From Corallococcus macrosporus DSM 14697 (GTDB taxonomy: Bacteria > Myxococcota > Myxococcia > Myxococcales > Myxococcaceae), in contig NZ_CP022203.1 of the NCBI RefSeq assembly GCF_002305895.1, positions 2,706,501-2,770,500 of the forward strand: a stretch of 64,000 nt of DNA, in the 5' to 3' direction. Of the stretch, positions 55,443 to 63,777 are shown one piece after another; position 1 is the first letter of the stretch, and each line of letters begins with the position of its first letter. Position numbers and translations under genes: made by a program. The notes beneath the pieces are model-generated. The model was not told the DNA's origin. It ran no database searches and saw only the letters and a program-made list of their open reading frames with translations.

Positions 55443-56000
55443 TCAGCCCTGCTCCACGGCGCGTCGCAGTTCGCCGAAGAGCCGGCCCAGCGCGTCGAGC
55501 TGGTAGTGCGCGTTGAGCCCGCTGGGATTGGGCAGCACCCACAAGCGGGTGTCGCCCAGGCGCTCTGCTTGCGAGCCCAGCGCGGCCTTGGGGCGGCCGA
55601 AGGCGATGCGGTAGGCGCTCACGCCCAGCACCGCGAGGTAGCGAGGCTGGTAGCGCGCGACCTTGGCTTCGAGCGCCCTGGCGCCCTGGGCCAGCTCGGC
55701 GGGGGCGAGCAGGTCGGCGGTCGCGGTGGCGCGGTCCACCACGTTGGTGATGCCGTAGCCCAGCGCGAGCAGGGCCTCCTGCTCCGTGGGTTGGAAGGTG
55801 TGCGGGGTGATGCCGGCGGCGTGCAGCGTGGGCCAGAAGCGGTTGCCGGGGCGCGCGAAGTGGTAGCCCACCACCGCGGAGTAGAGGCTGGGGTTGATGC
55901 CGCAGAAGAGGACGCGGAGTCCGGGCGCGATGACGTCCGGCATGGTGCGGCCGGTGGCTGCGTCCAGCTCATCTCGTGAGGGGCGACGGAGCGGTGTCAT
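55443..56000 (-). CDS. mug: Mismatch-specific uracil-DNA glycosylase (Mug)
   Basis: 185 residues. LRVLFCGINPSLYSAVVGYHFARPGNRFWPTL contains the catalytic Asn of the MUG/TDG family (GINPSLYS), and PNPSGLNAHY the second motif. Removes uracil or ethenocytosine from mismatches. Start ATG 56000 (MTPLRRPS). Monocistronic. Confidence 0.92.
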   Translation of the reverse strand: MTPLRRPSRDELDAATGRTMPDVIAPGLRVLFCGINPSLYSAVVGYHFARPGNRFWPTLHAAGITPHTFQPTEQEALLALGYGITNVVDRATATADLLAPAELAQGARALEAKVARYQPRYLAVLGVSAYRIAFGRPKAALGSQAERLGDTRLWVLPNPSGLNAHYQLDALGRLFGELRRAVEQG

Positions 56001-56164
56001 GGGGGCGCATCTTCGCGAGCCTACCTGGGAAGGCAACCCCCCAGCCCCCCATGCGGCGGGTGGGGTGTTGCCCGTGGGACGGAGTGGCGCGTGGCGCGGG
56101 TGGCTGGCGAAGCCGCGCGGGGTGGGGCAGGCTCGGCGCTTTCGCGCCCAGGAGGCCCTTGGAG

Positions 56165-57111
56165 ATGCCCCACATCGTCACGCTGACGCTCAACCCCGCC
56201 ATCGACGTGGCCACGTCCGTGCCGGAGGTGACTCCGGAGCACAAGCTGCGCTGCGGCCCCGTGCGCAGGGACCCCGGTGGGGGCGGCATCAACGTGGCGC
56301 GCGTGGTGCGGGAGCTGGGCGGCGACTCCATCGCCGTCTACACGCGGGGCGGCGCCACGGGGAGCCTGCTGGAAGAGCTCCTGGAGGAGAAGGGCCTGTT
56401 GCGCCGCTCCGTCGCGTTGCAGGGCGCCACGCGGGAGAGCTTCACGGTGGCGGAGGGAGCGGGGGCGCGCGAGTACCGCTTCATCCTGCCGGGGCCCACG
56501 TTGTCCGAGCCCGAGTGGCAGCGCTGTCTCGACGCGCTGGAGGACGTGGCCGTGGGGGCGGCCTTCATCGTCGCCAGCGGCAGCCTGGCGCCCGGCGTGC
56601 CGGAGGACTTCTATGCCCGCGTGGCCCGGCTGGCGAAGCGCCTGGGCGTGCGCGTGGTGGTGGACACCAGCGGGGCTCCGCTGCGTGCGGCGTTGGAGGA
56701 GGGCGTGTTCATGGCCAAGCCCAACCGCCGCGAGCTGCGTGACTTGAGCGGCGTGTCGACGGAGGACTTCGCCACCCAGGCGGCCGCGGCGCGTGAGCTG
56801 GTGGCGCGGGGCCGCGCCGAGGTGCTGGCGGTGTCCATGGGCGCGGAGGGCGCCCTGGTGACGACGTCCACCGCCCAGTTCCGGGCGGCGCCGCCGCCGG
56901 TGGAGACGCGCAGCTCGGTGGGGGCGGGGGACAGCTTTGTCGCGGGGATGACGCTCGCGCTCACCCGGGGCCAGCCCCCGAGGACGCGCTGCGCTGGGGC
57001 ATCGCCAGCGGCACGGCCGCGCTGCTCACCCAGGGCACGGACCTGTGTCTCCGGGCGGACGTGGAGCGGCTCCTCCCCCTGGTGAAGGCGGAGCCCGTCC
57101 CTCGTCCGTAG
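56165..57111 (+). pseudogene. PfkB-family sugar kinase (1-phosphofructokinase-like) with a frameshift
   Basis: The frame from ATG 56165 encodes a PfkB kinase: LTLNPAIDVATSV, DPGGGGINVARVV, KPNRRELR and the ATP/anion-hole motif GAGDSFVAGM near the end. After CAG at 56972-56974 a run of five C (56975-56979) is one base short; reading on in the other frame restores the expected C terminus (EDALRWGIASGTAALL and so on) to a TAG at 57109-57111. In the original frame the tail turns Arg/Pro-rich and stops at 57085. So either a sequencing error or a real frameshift removing about 45 C-terminal residues. The enzyme would phosphorylate fructose-1-phosphate or tagatose-6-phosphate type sugars. Confidence 0.8.
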
Positions 57112-57163
57112 GGGCGCCCGCGGACCCGGGCGGCGAGGACGCCACGGTGTTAATTCGACGGGC

Positions 57164-57475
57164 ATGGCTTTCCAAGACCGCTCGAACGCACTGCAGGCGC
57201 TAGAGGCCGAGTTCCATCAGGAGCGCGCCTCCTCGCTTCGGACACTGGAGATGAAGCTGGAGGAGACGCTCCGGGAGCTGTCCGAGGTGGAGCGTCAGTT
57301 GAGGTCCCCCCACCGGATGGGGGACCGGCACGCGCGGATTGCCCGTCACCAGGCCCTGCGCAAGGAGGCCGAGCACCAGCGCTGGTGCTTCATGGTGCAA
57401 CGGGAGGCGTGTGGCTTCGTCAACCACGACGACCTCGACCGGTACTACCCACTCCCCCCGTCCTGGAGGGAGTGA
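57164..57475 (+). CDS. Small coiled-coil protein of unknown function
   Basis: 103 residues, heptad-like and Glu/Leu/Arg-rich in residues 5-70 (ALEAEFHQERASSLRTLEM, LEETLRELSEVERQL), ending with a Pro/Tyr-rich tail. Predicted coiled coil. No domain recognised. ATG 57164. It could be cotranscribed with the upstream kinase, 53 bases away. Convergent with the DUF423 gene. Confidence 0.68.
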   Translation: MAFQDRSNALQALEAEFHQERASSLRTLEMKLEETLRELSEVERQLRSPHRMGDRHARIARHQALRKEAEHQRWCFMVQREACGFVNHDDLDRYYPLPPSWRE

Positions 57476-57483
57476 GCGGGGGC

Positions 57484-57858
57484 TCAGCTCGTGGCGCGCC
57501 AGGCGGCCACCGCGAGCAGGAGCCAGCCGGCGAGGAAGCCCAGCCCGCCAATCGGGGTGATGGCGCCCAGCACACGCACGCCGGACAGGGCCAGCGCGTA
57601 GAGGCTGCCGGAGAACAGGAAGATGCCCACCAGCATCGCCCAGCCCGCGCCGTTGAGCAGGGGCGAGGGGCGCAGGTACCCCAGCAGGCCCACGGCCACG
57701 AGCCCCAGCGCGTGGTACATGTGGTACCGCGCTCCGGTCTCGAAGATGACCTGAAGGTCCTGGGGCAGCCGGCTCTTCAGCGCGTGCGCGCCAAAGGCCC
57801 CCGCGGACACGGAGAGGAAAGCGTTCACGGCCCCCAGGACGATCCACCACCGCATCAT
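57484..57858 (-). CDS. DUF423 membrane protein
   Basis: 124 residues, four membrane helices. N-terminal GAVNAFLSVSAGAFGAHALKSRL and the later FLFSGSLYALAL, ITPIGGLGFLAGWLLL are the DUF423 (YwdK/YgdD) signatures. Inner membrane, function unknown. Starts ATG at 57858 or 57855. Confidence 0.92.
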   Translation of the reverse strand: MMRWWIVLGAVNAFLSVSAGAFGAHALKSRLPQDLQVIFETGARYHMYHALGLVAVGLLGYLRPSPLLNGAGWAMLVGIFLFSGSLYALALSGVRVLGAITPIGGLGFLAGWLLLAVAAWRATS

Positions 57859-57953
57859 CGTGCGCCTTTCATCGGACGTCGGACTGATGCACGCTACACC
57901 GCCGCAGGCGGAGCGTCCTGGCCGACCTCAACTCCTGGGGCGCTCACAACAGA

Positions 57954-58601
57954 ATGACCTCATCCAAATTCATTCCTTCCACGAAGCCGCTTCCCTTCGA
58001 GCTGCACCCGTCCTCCATCCAGGGCATGGGTGCCTTCGCCATCCGCCGCATCCGCAAGGGGACGCGCATCATCGAGTACCTCGGTGAGCGCATCACGCAG
58101 GCGGAGGCGGACGTCCGCTACGACGACGAGGCGATGGAGCGGCACCACACCTTCCTGTTCAACCTCGACAAGAGGACGGTGCTGGACGCCGGGACGATTC
58201 ACAACGAGGCGCGCTACATCAACCACTCGTGCGCGCCCAACTGCGAGGCCCTCATCGACAAGGGCCACATCTACATCTACGCCATCACCTCGATCGAGCC
58301 CGGTGAGGAGCTGGTCTACGACTACGGCTACGAGCGCACCGAGGACATGGGGCCCGAAGCCGAGGCCCTCTACGTGTGCCGCTGCGGCGCGCCCAACTGC
58401 CGGGGCACCATCCTGGCCCCGGAGAAGAAGGCGCCCTCCCGGAAGAAGGCCGCGTCGAAGTCCAAGGCCGCGTCGAAGTCCAAGTCCCGCGGCAAGAAGG
58501 ACGCGGGGGTGAAGAAGGCGGCCGGGAAGAAGGCCTCCTCCGCGGGCACCCGCAGGTCGACGAAGCGGGCGAAGTCGCCTGGCCGCAAGCGCGCGAGCTG
58601 A
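57954..58601 (+). CDS. SET-domain lysine methyltransferase with histone H1-like tail
   Basis: 215 residues. A complete SET domain (about 14-130): RYINHSCAPNCEA with Asn90-His91-Ser92, GEELVYDY (119-124), and a post-SET Cys cluster VCRCGAPNCRG (Cys142, 144, 149) that with Cys93 could bind zinc. SET enzymes methylate lysines with SAM. The last 60 residues (from about 157) are Lys/Ala/Ser-rich, with the repeat KKAASKSKAASKSK, like histone H1 tails and like basic myxobacterial nucleoid proteins. A self-targeting or DNA-bound methyltransferase is likely. Single gene, start ATG 57954. Confidence 0.88.
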   Translation: MTSSKFIPSTKPLPFELHPSSIQGMGAFAIRRIRKGTRIIEYLGERITQAEADVRYDDEAMERHHTFLFNLDKRTVLDAGTIHNEARYINHSCAPNCEALIDKGHIYIYAITSIEPGEELVYDYGYERTEDMGPEAEALYVCRCGAPNCRGTILAPEKKAPSRKKAASKSKAASKSKSRGKKDAGVKKAAGKKASSAGTRRSTKRAKSPGRKRAS

Positions 58602-58791
58602 CGGGGGCGCAGCCGCCCGGGCGGGAGGGCCTGGCCTCGCATGAAGGCCGTGGCCCCCCCCCGGCTGGCGTGATTGTCAGTGGCCAACAGGTCCCTCCCA
58701 ATCCAGCGGCGCGACAAGCATTGGGGCCCTGTCAGGGATTCAGTGAGGCGGAGCCTCCGGGGCAGGCGCGTCCCGGCGTAGACTCCGGGGC

Positions 58792-59718
58792 GTGAACGAC
58801 GTCCTCCACTTCCTGCTCACCGCGCCCGCCGAGCCCCCCGTCCTCGACTCCGTCGACACCTGGTGGCGGCGGCACGTGGCGTTGTCCTCTCGGTTCTCCG
58901 CGCCAGCGGACCTGGCGCTGGCCGGGGGTTTCCTCGCTGACCGCCTGGGATTCGCCTTCGCGTCCGGCTACCACGCCGCGCACCGGTGCTTGTTCCCGTC
59001 GCTGCCCGCCGACAGGCCCATCGCCCTGTGCGCCACGGAGCCGGGCGGCGCGCATCCCGGCGCCATCGAGACGAAGCTGACGGACACCGGCGCGGGCCCG
59101 CGGCTGTCGGGCACCAAGACGTTCGTCACCCTGGGCACGCGCGCGGAGCTGCTGCTGGTGGTGGCGTCCGAAGGCCAGGACGCCGAGGGCCGCAACCGCC
59201 TGCGCATGGTGGCGGTGGACGCGCAGCGGCCCGGTGTGCGGCTGAGCGCGCTCCCGGAGCTGCCCTTCATCCCGGAGGTGCCGCACGCGGAGCTGTCGCT
59301 GGAGGACGTGGCGGTGGCGCCGGAGGACGTGCTGCCCGGGGACGGCTATGCGCGCTACCTCAAGCCCTTCCGCACCGTGGAGGACTGCCACGTCCAGCTC
59401 GCGATGCTGGGCTGGCTGCTCCAGGTGGGGTGGCGCTTCGGCTGGCCGGACGAGGTGCGCGAGGAGCTGCTCGCCCTGGCGGTGATGATGCGGGGGCTGG
59501 CCCAGGCGGACCCGGCGGAGGCGGCCACGCACGTGGCGCTGGGCGGTGGGCTGGCGCTGACGAAGCGCGCGGTGCTGGAGCGGTGCGAGCCGCTCTGGGC
59601 GTCCACGGATGCGCTCACCCAGGAGCGTTGGGCCCGCGACCGCGTGCTGCTGGGCGTCGCCGGCAAGGTTCGCGCGAAGCGCCTGGTGGCCGCCCGGCAG
59701 CGCCTCCAGGGCGCCTGA
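58792..59718 (+). CDS. Short acyl-CoA dehydrogenase-like protein
   Basis: 308 residues from a GTG, against about 380 for the family. The middle beta domain is clear: IALCATEPGGAHPGAIETKL, LSGTKTFVTLGTRA, as in FAD contacts of acyl-CoA dehydrogenases. The N-terminal helical domain is shortened and the C-terminal bundle is brief, and I cannot see the catalytic Glu, so activity is uncertain. Followed by a strong hairpin. Confidence 0.7.
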   Translation: MNDVLHFLLTAPAEPPVLDSVDTWWRRHVALSSRFSAPADLALAGGFLADRLGFAFASGYHAAHRCLFPSLPADRPIALCATEPGGAHPGAIETKLTDTGAGPRLSGTKTFVTLGTRAELLLVVASEGQDAEGRNRLRMVAVDAQRPGVRLSALPELPFIPEVPHAELSLEDVAVAPEDVLPGDGYARYLKPFRTVEDCHVQLAMLGWLLQVGWRFGWPDEVREELLALAVMMRGLAQADPAEAATHVALGGGLALTKRAVLERCEPLWASTDALTQERWARDRVLLGVAGKVRAKRLVAARQRLQGA

Positions 59719-59726
59719 AAGACGAA

Positions 59727-59758
59727 GGGCCGGGACTCCGTGAAGGAGTACCCGGCCC
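59727..59758. terminator. Hairpin between convergent genes
   Basis: GGGCCGGG-ACTCC / GGAGT-CCCGGCCC stem with one bulged A and GTGAA loop, between the dehydrogenase-like gene and the minus-strand unknown. No T tract. Confidence 0.6.
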
Positions 59759-59786
59759 CGGTGCTACCACCGCGCGGCGACGGCGC

Positions 59787-60518
59787 TCAGTAGCGGCCGC
59801 CGCCCACGGCGGAGACGATGGCGGACAGGACGCGGTTCTCCACGCCCCACACGGCCTTGTTCAGGCCCTTGATGCCCGCGCCGCGCAGGTAGTCCGTGAA
59901 GTCGTGCAGCGCGGTGGAGCGCTGCATGCCCTCGCCCTTGGCCGCGTAGAGCAGCGGCGTGTTGGGCGCGCCCGTCAGGCCCAGGTCCGGCACGGCCTCG
60001 GACAGCTTCCGCGGGTCGATGCCCGTCGCGGCGGACATCATCGCCACGGTGAACTTGTGCACCGGCAGGTCGCGCACGTTCGGGACCTTCTTGTAGACCT
60101 TCGCCTTCGTCTTCTCGTCGCTGGCGAGCGCCTCCAGCGGCACGTTCGCCATGGCGATGAGCTGCTCGTTCGTCACGTGCTTGCTGTCCAGGATGGCCCG
60201 GCTGAACAGGCTGGCCGCGGTGTCACCCTTGATGGTGATGTTGTTCGCGTCCGGGTTCGACTGGAGCCGGGACACGATGGACCGCACCGCCTTGCCCACC
60301 TCGGTGTCCGGACCGCCACGCCACGCGCCGGGAATCGGCTGGGCCGCCGCGGCCGGACGGGCCCGGGGCGCGCCCTCGAAGGAGTTCACCTGGGTGTGGC
60401 CAACGGCCGTGGCGCGGGCCACGTTGGCCGGCTGCTGGGCGGCGGCCTCGGGCTGGGCCCGCGTGGGCGCGGCGGAAGGATTCGAGATGGCGCGGGGGCG
60501 GCTGTCGATGCGGGACAT
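59787..60518 (-). CDS. Hypothetical protein, Ala/Pro-rich N terminus
   Basis: 243 residues. The first 70 are low-complexity Ala/Pro/Gln; the remainder is mixed and helical with HKFTVAMMSAATGIDPRKL and TALHDFTDYLRGAG. No signal peptide or membrane segment, no family recognised. Divergent from the 2OG-oxygenase-like gene. Confidence 0.7.
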   Translation of the reverse strand: MSRIDSRPRAISNPSAAPTRAQPEAAAQQPANVARATAVGHTQVNSFEGAPRARPAAAAQPIPGAWRGGPDTEVGKAVRSIVSRLQSNPDANNITIKGDTAASLFSRAILDSKHVTNEQLIAMANVPLEALASDEKTKAKVYKKVPNVRDLPVHKFTVAMMSAATGIDPRKLSEAVPDLGLTGAPNTPLLYAAKGEGMQRSTALHDFTDYLRGAGIKGLNKAVWGVENRVLSAIVSAVGGGRY

Positions 60519-60605
60519 GGCCAGGGGGCTCCAGGGAAAATCAGCTTGTCGGTGATTATCGCAAGTTGGCTGTAAAGGTTGCGTGGGACGCTATGTTCCA
60601 ACGCG

Positions 60606-61448
60606 ATGAAGGCCTTTCCCAAAGAGTTCGCTGACTGGCTGACCCCCCGGGGCCGCCGAATCCTCGACGGCAGGGAGCGTGACGTGGTGGGCGCGCTGCT
60701 CGACCCGGCGCGTCCCTTCGTGTCACTGCAAGGCGTCATCGACCCCCGCCGGGCCGCGGCATGCCGCGATGCGTTGGACGCGGCGATGCTCGACACGATG
60801 GTGCCCATGGAGGACCCGATTCCGGCGGACTCCATCTCCGGGCAGACGCTGAACTACATGGAGCTGCTGCCCAAGACGGTGCGGGTGCGCACGGCGCTGC
60901 TGGAGAGCCGCCGCTCCCGCTCGTGGCGCGCGGCGGAGTCCGTGGGGCTCACGGACATGCTGCGCTCGGACACCTTCGCCCAGTTCGCCGCCGCGGTGAC
61001 GGGGCGGGCGCTGCGGCGCAAGTGGGGCATCCAGGCGCTGTGCTACGGGCCGGGGGACTACTCCGGGCCGCACAATGACCATCACCCGGAGGAGCCCGAG
61101 GCCCGGGACGGCTACGTGGACATGCACGTCAGCCTCACGCTGCCGGGGGTGGACCACCAGTACCTCGTCTATGCCCGGGACGGGCACTTCACGGAGCTGA
61201 CCCCCGTCAGCACCGTGGGCGGCATCACCGTGTACCGGCTGCCCTTCTGGCACTACACGACGCCGCTGCTGGCCAGGAAGGGGAAGGAGGCGGCGTCCCG
61301 CAGGTGGGTGCTGTTGGGCACCTTCCTGGACGCGGCCCCGGGGGCCCGGCCCGCCACCACCATCCTGCCCGCGCGGGCGCCGGCGAAACGCCTGGCTGCC
61401 CGCCAGGCGGTGACTTTCGGGCGTGGCGTCGGGGCCGGACGGCGTTAG
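60606..61448 (+). CDS. 2OG-Fe(II) oxygenase-like protein
   Basis: 280 residues. A cupin-like core with YGPGDYSGPHNDHHPEE: His156 and Asp158 form an HxD, and His216 (PFWHYTTPL) plus Arg in RRWVLLGTFLD could be the distal His and 2-oxoglutarate Arg. This matches the facial triad of 2OG-Fe(II) dioxygenases such as prolyl hydroxylases, but the assignment is by motif only. Start ATG 60606. Same strand as the aminopeptidase 14 bases downstream, probably an operon. Confidence 0.65.
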   Translation: MKAFPKEFADWLTPRGRRILDGRERDVVGALLDPARPFVSLQGVIDPRRAAACRDALDAAMLDTMVPMEDPIPADSISGQTLNYMELLPKTVRVRTALLESRRSRSWRAAESVGLTDMLRSDTFAQFAAAVTGRALRRKWGIQALCYGPGDYSGPHNDHHPEEPEARDGYVDMHVSLTLPGVDHQYLVYARDGHFTELTPVSTVGGITVYRLPFWHYTTPLLARKGKEAASRRWVLLGTFLDAAPGARPATTILPARAPAKRLAARQAVTFGRGVGAGRR

Positions 61449-61461
61449 CTTGGGGCGCCCT

Positions 61462-62772
61462 ATGAGCCCCACAGACACCGACGCCCTGGCTGGAGACCTC
61501 CTCGAGTACATCGACGCCTCGCCCACGCCGTACCACGCGGTGCGCGAGTCGGCCCGCCGCCTGACGCAGGCGGGCTACCGCCAGCTCGACGAGCGCGAGC
61601 CCTGGACGCTGGAGCCGGGCGCGCGCGTGTTCATCACCCGCGGCGACACGAGCATCGCGGCCTTCCACCTGGGCACCCAGCCGGTGGACCGCGCGGGGTT
61701 CCGGCTGGTGGGCTCGCACACGGATTCGCCCAACCTGCGGGTGAAGCCGAACGCGGCGGTGACGAAGAACGGCTACCAGCAGCTCGGTGTGGAAATCTAT
61801 GGCGGGGTGCTGCTGCACACCTGGACGGACCGCGACTTGTCGCTCGCCGGCCGCGTCATGGTGATGGTGGAGGGCCGCCCCCAGCGGCACCTGGTGGACT
61901 TCCGCCGGCCGCTGCTGCGCGTGCCCAACCTGGCCATCCACCTCAACCGCGGGGTGAACACGGAAGGGGTCAAGCTGAACGCGCAGGAGCACATGGTGCC
62001 GGTGCTGGGCCTGGAGCGCGCGGGCGCCGCGGAGCTGCACGGGCTGCTGCTGGAGGAGCTGGCCAAGGGCGGCGTGAAGGCGCAGGCGGGGGACATCCTC
62101 GGCTACGACTTGTGCCTCTATGACTTGCAGCCGTCCATCCGCTCGGGCGCGCACGGCGAGTTCCTCCACGCGCCGCGCCTGGACAACCTGGCGAGCTGCC
62201 ACGCCAGCCTGTCCGCGCTGCTCTCCAGCAGCGCCCCGCGCGAGGCCACCAGCGGCGTCATCCTGTTCGACCACGAGGAGGTGGGCAGCCGCAGCGCGCA
62301 GGGCGCCGCGTCCCCCTTCCTGCGCACGTTGCTGGAGCGCCTGACGCTGGCGCACTCCGACGGCAAGCCGGACGCGTTCCACCGCGCCATCGCGCACTCG
62401 TTCCTGGTGAGCGCGGACATGGCCCACGCCATCCACCCCAACTACGCGTCCATGCACGAGCCCAAGCACCAGCCGCACATGGGCGCGGGCCCGGTCATCA
62501 AGTCGAACGTGAACCAGTCCTACGCCACGGATGGCGAGTCGTGGGCCTTCTTCACGGCGCTGTGCCGCGAGGCGGGCGTGACGCCGCAGCACTTCGTCAC
62601 CCGCACGGACCTGGGCTGCGGCAGCACCATTGGCCCCATCTCCGCCGGGCAGCTCGGCATCCGCACGGTGGACGTGGGCAACCCCATGCTGTCCATGCAC
62701 TCCATCCGGGAGATGGCCTGCGCCACCGATGTGGCGCAGATGGTGGCGGTGCTGAGCCGTCTGTTCGCGTAG
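61462..62772 (+). CDS. M18-family aminopeptidase
   Basis: 436 residues. SHTDSPNLRVKP, LDNLASCHA, the Glu pair in FDHEEVGSRSAQGAAS, and ADMAHAIHPNY are the zinc-binding and catalytic motifs of M18 (aspartyl aminopeptidase/ApeB). Cuts acidic or hydrophobic N-terminal residues from peptides in the cytoplasm. Start ATG 61462 (MSPTDTD). Confidence 0.94.
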   Translation: MSPTDTDALAGDLLEYIDASPTPYHAVRESARRLTQAGYRQLDEREPWTLEPGARVFITRGDTSIAAFHLGTQPVDRAGFRLVGSHTDSPNLRVKPNAAVTKNGYQQLGVEIYGGVLLHTWTDRDLSLAGRVMVMVEGRPQRHLVDFRRPLLRVPNLAIHLNRGVNTEGVKLNAQEHMVPVLGLERAGAAELHGLLLEELAKGGVKAQAGDILGYDLCLYDLQPSIRSGAHGEFLHAPRLDNLASCHASLSALLSSSAPREATSGVILFDHEEVGSRSAQGAASPFLRTLLERLTLAHSDGKPDAFHRAIAHSFLVSADMAHAIHPNYASMHEPKHQPHMGAGPVIKSNVNQSYATDGESWAFFTALCREAGVTPQHFVTRTDLGCGSTIGPISAGQLGIRTVDVGNPMLSMHSIREMACATDVAQMVAVLSRLFA

Positions 62773-62816
62773 GCCCGCTGGAGCACCCGAGGCCGGCTCG
62801 ACGCGGGGCCGGACAG

Positions 62817-62844
62817 AGGGGGCGGTTGTTCTACGACGCCCCCT
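62817..62844. terminator. Hairpin at convergent gene ends
   Basis: AGGGGGCG (62817-62824) pairs with CGCCCCCT (62837-62844) over a T-rich loop; it includes the stop of the minus-strand gene. Confidence 0.45.
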
Positions 62845-63706
62845 CGGAGCCGAGGTCGCGGACCGCGTGCGCCCTCAGGATTCTCGCGAAGCGCTCACGC
62901 TGCCTTGCCTGGGAGCGGCGCAGGGCGTCCTGCGAGGCAATCCAAAACGAATTGAGCCACCTCGAATCCTCGCGCACCACCTCGACGAGCGCTTCGAGGA
63001 AATGCCGGACACGCTCCGGCTCCCGTCGTGCGGAGGGTGGCACGGCGTTCCACTCCTGTTCCTCCACGTGGGCGAGCGCTCCGTCTTCATAGATGAGCAC
63101 CCGGAAGGTGATTGAGAGCGCGTGGTCCGGTCGCTCCGCGGTGTTCACCCACTGGAGCTGCGCGGAGTCTGACTTGAGTTCTGGCAGGCCGTTGAGGCAG
63201 TCCATCAGCGCCTGGGCTGAGAGCTCGTCGCCAGGAAGGTGCGGTTCAGCGACGCGCTCTTCAGGCAAGAGGTCCAGCGCCGGCAGGTCGGGCGCGCCCG
63301 TGGGCGAAAAGACGACCGAACCGATGCGTTTGCCGTCGTCCCCGACGCAGGTCGAGAATGCGTCGAGCCGACGCGCCTCCAGGTCGAAGACGTAGACGTA
63401 GTTCACGGCCCCTGTCTCGTCCGGTGCGACCCGTGGACCTGGCTCCTCCTCCGTCTGGCGCTTGCCCGCGGGCGCATCGTGCTCCGGCCTGCAGGAGGAC
63501 CAGCCCCAGGGCGCCTCATCGATGAGCTGGCGCACCACGGCCCGCAGGTCACCCTTCGCGTGCTGCACGCGCGCCATGAGGTGTTGCCCGAGGCCCGTCG
63601 GGTAGCTGTCCCAGTAGTGATGGACCCCACGCCAGGGCCGTGCGGAGACGTGTTCGGGGACTCCCGCGCCGGACGTGTACACGGCGATTGCGCCTGTAGT
63701 CGACAT
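62831..63706 (-). CDS. Hypothetical protein
   Basis: 291 residues, acidic, no signal peptide or membrane segment. The N terminus has a GVHHYWDSYPTGLG-type segment I do not recognise. The C-terminal 60 residues are Arg/Glu-rich and helical. Base composition is less GC-rich than its neighbours, a hint of transfer. No function can be assigned. Confidence 0.7.
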   Translation of the reverse strand: MSTTGAIAVYTSGAGVPEHVSARPWRGVHHYWDSYPTGLGQHLMARVQHAKGDLRAVVRQLIDEAPWGWSSCRPEHDAPAGKRQTEEEPGPRVAPDETGAVNYVYVFDLEARRLDAFSTCVGDDGKRIGSVVFSPTGAPDLPALDLLPEERVAEPHLPGDELSAQALMDCLNGLPELKSDSAQLQWVNTAERPDHALSITFRVLIYEDGALAHVEEQEWNAVPPSARREPERVRHFLEALVEVVREDSRWLNSFWIASQDALRRSQARQRERFARILRAHAVRDLGSEGAS

Positions 63707-63777
63707 AGGGCGGGGAGTGTATGGGCCCGCTCCTCGAGGGCGAGACCGATTTCTGAGCGGCCCCGTGTTCCGGGTCG

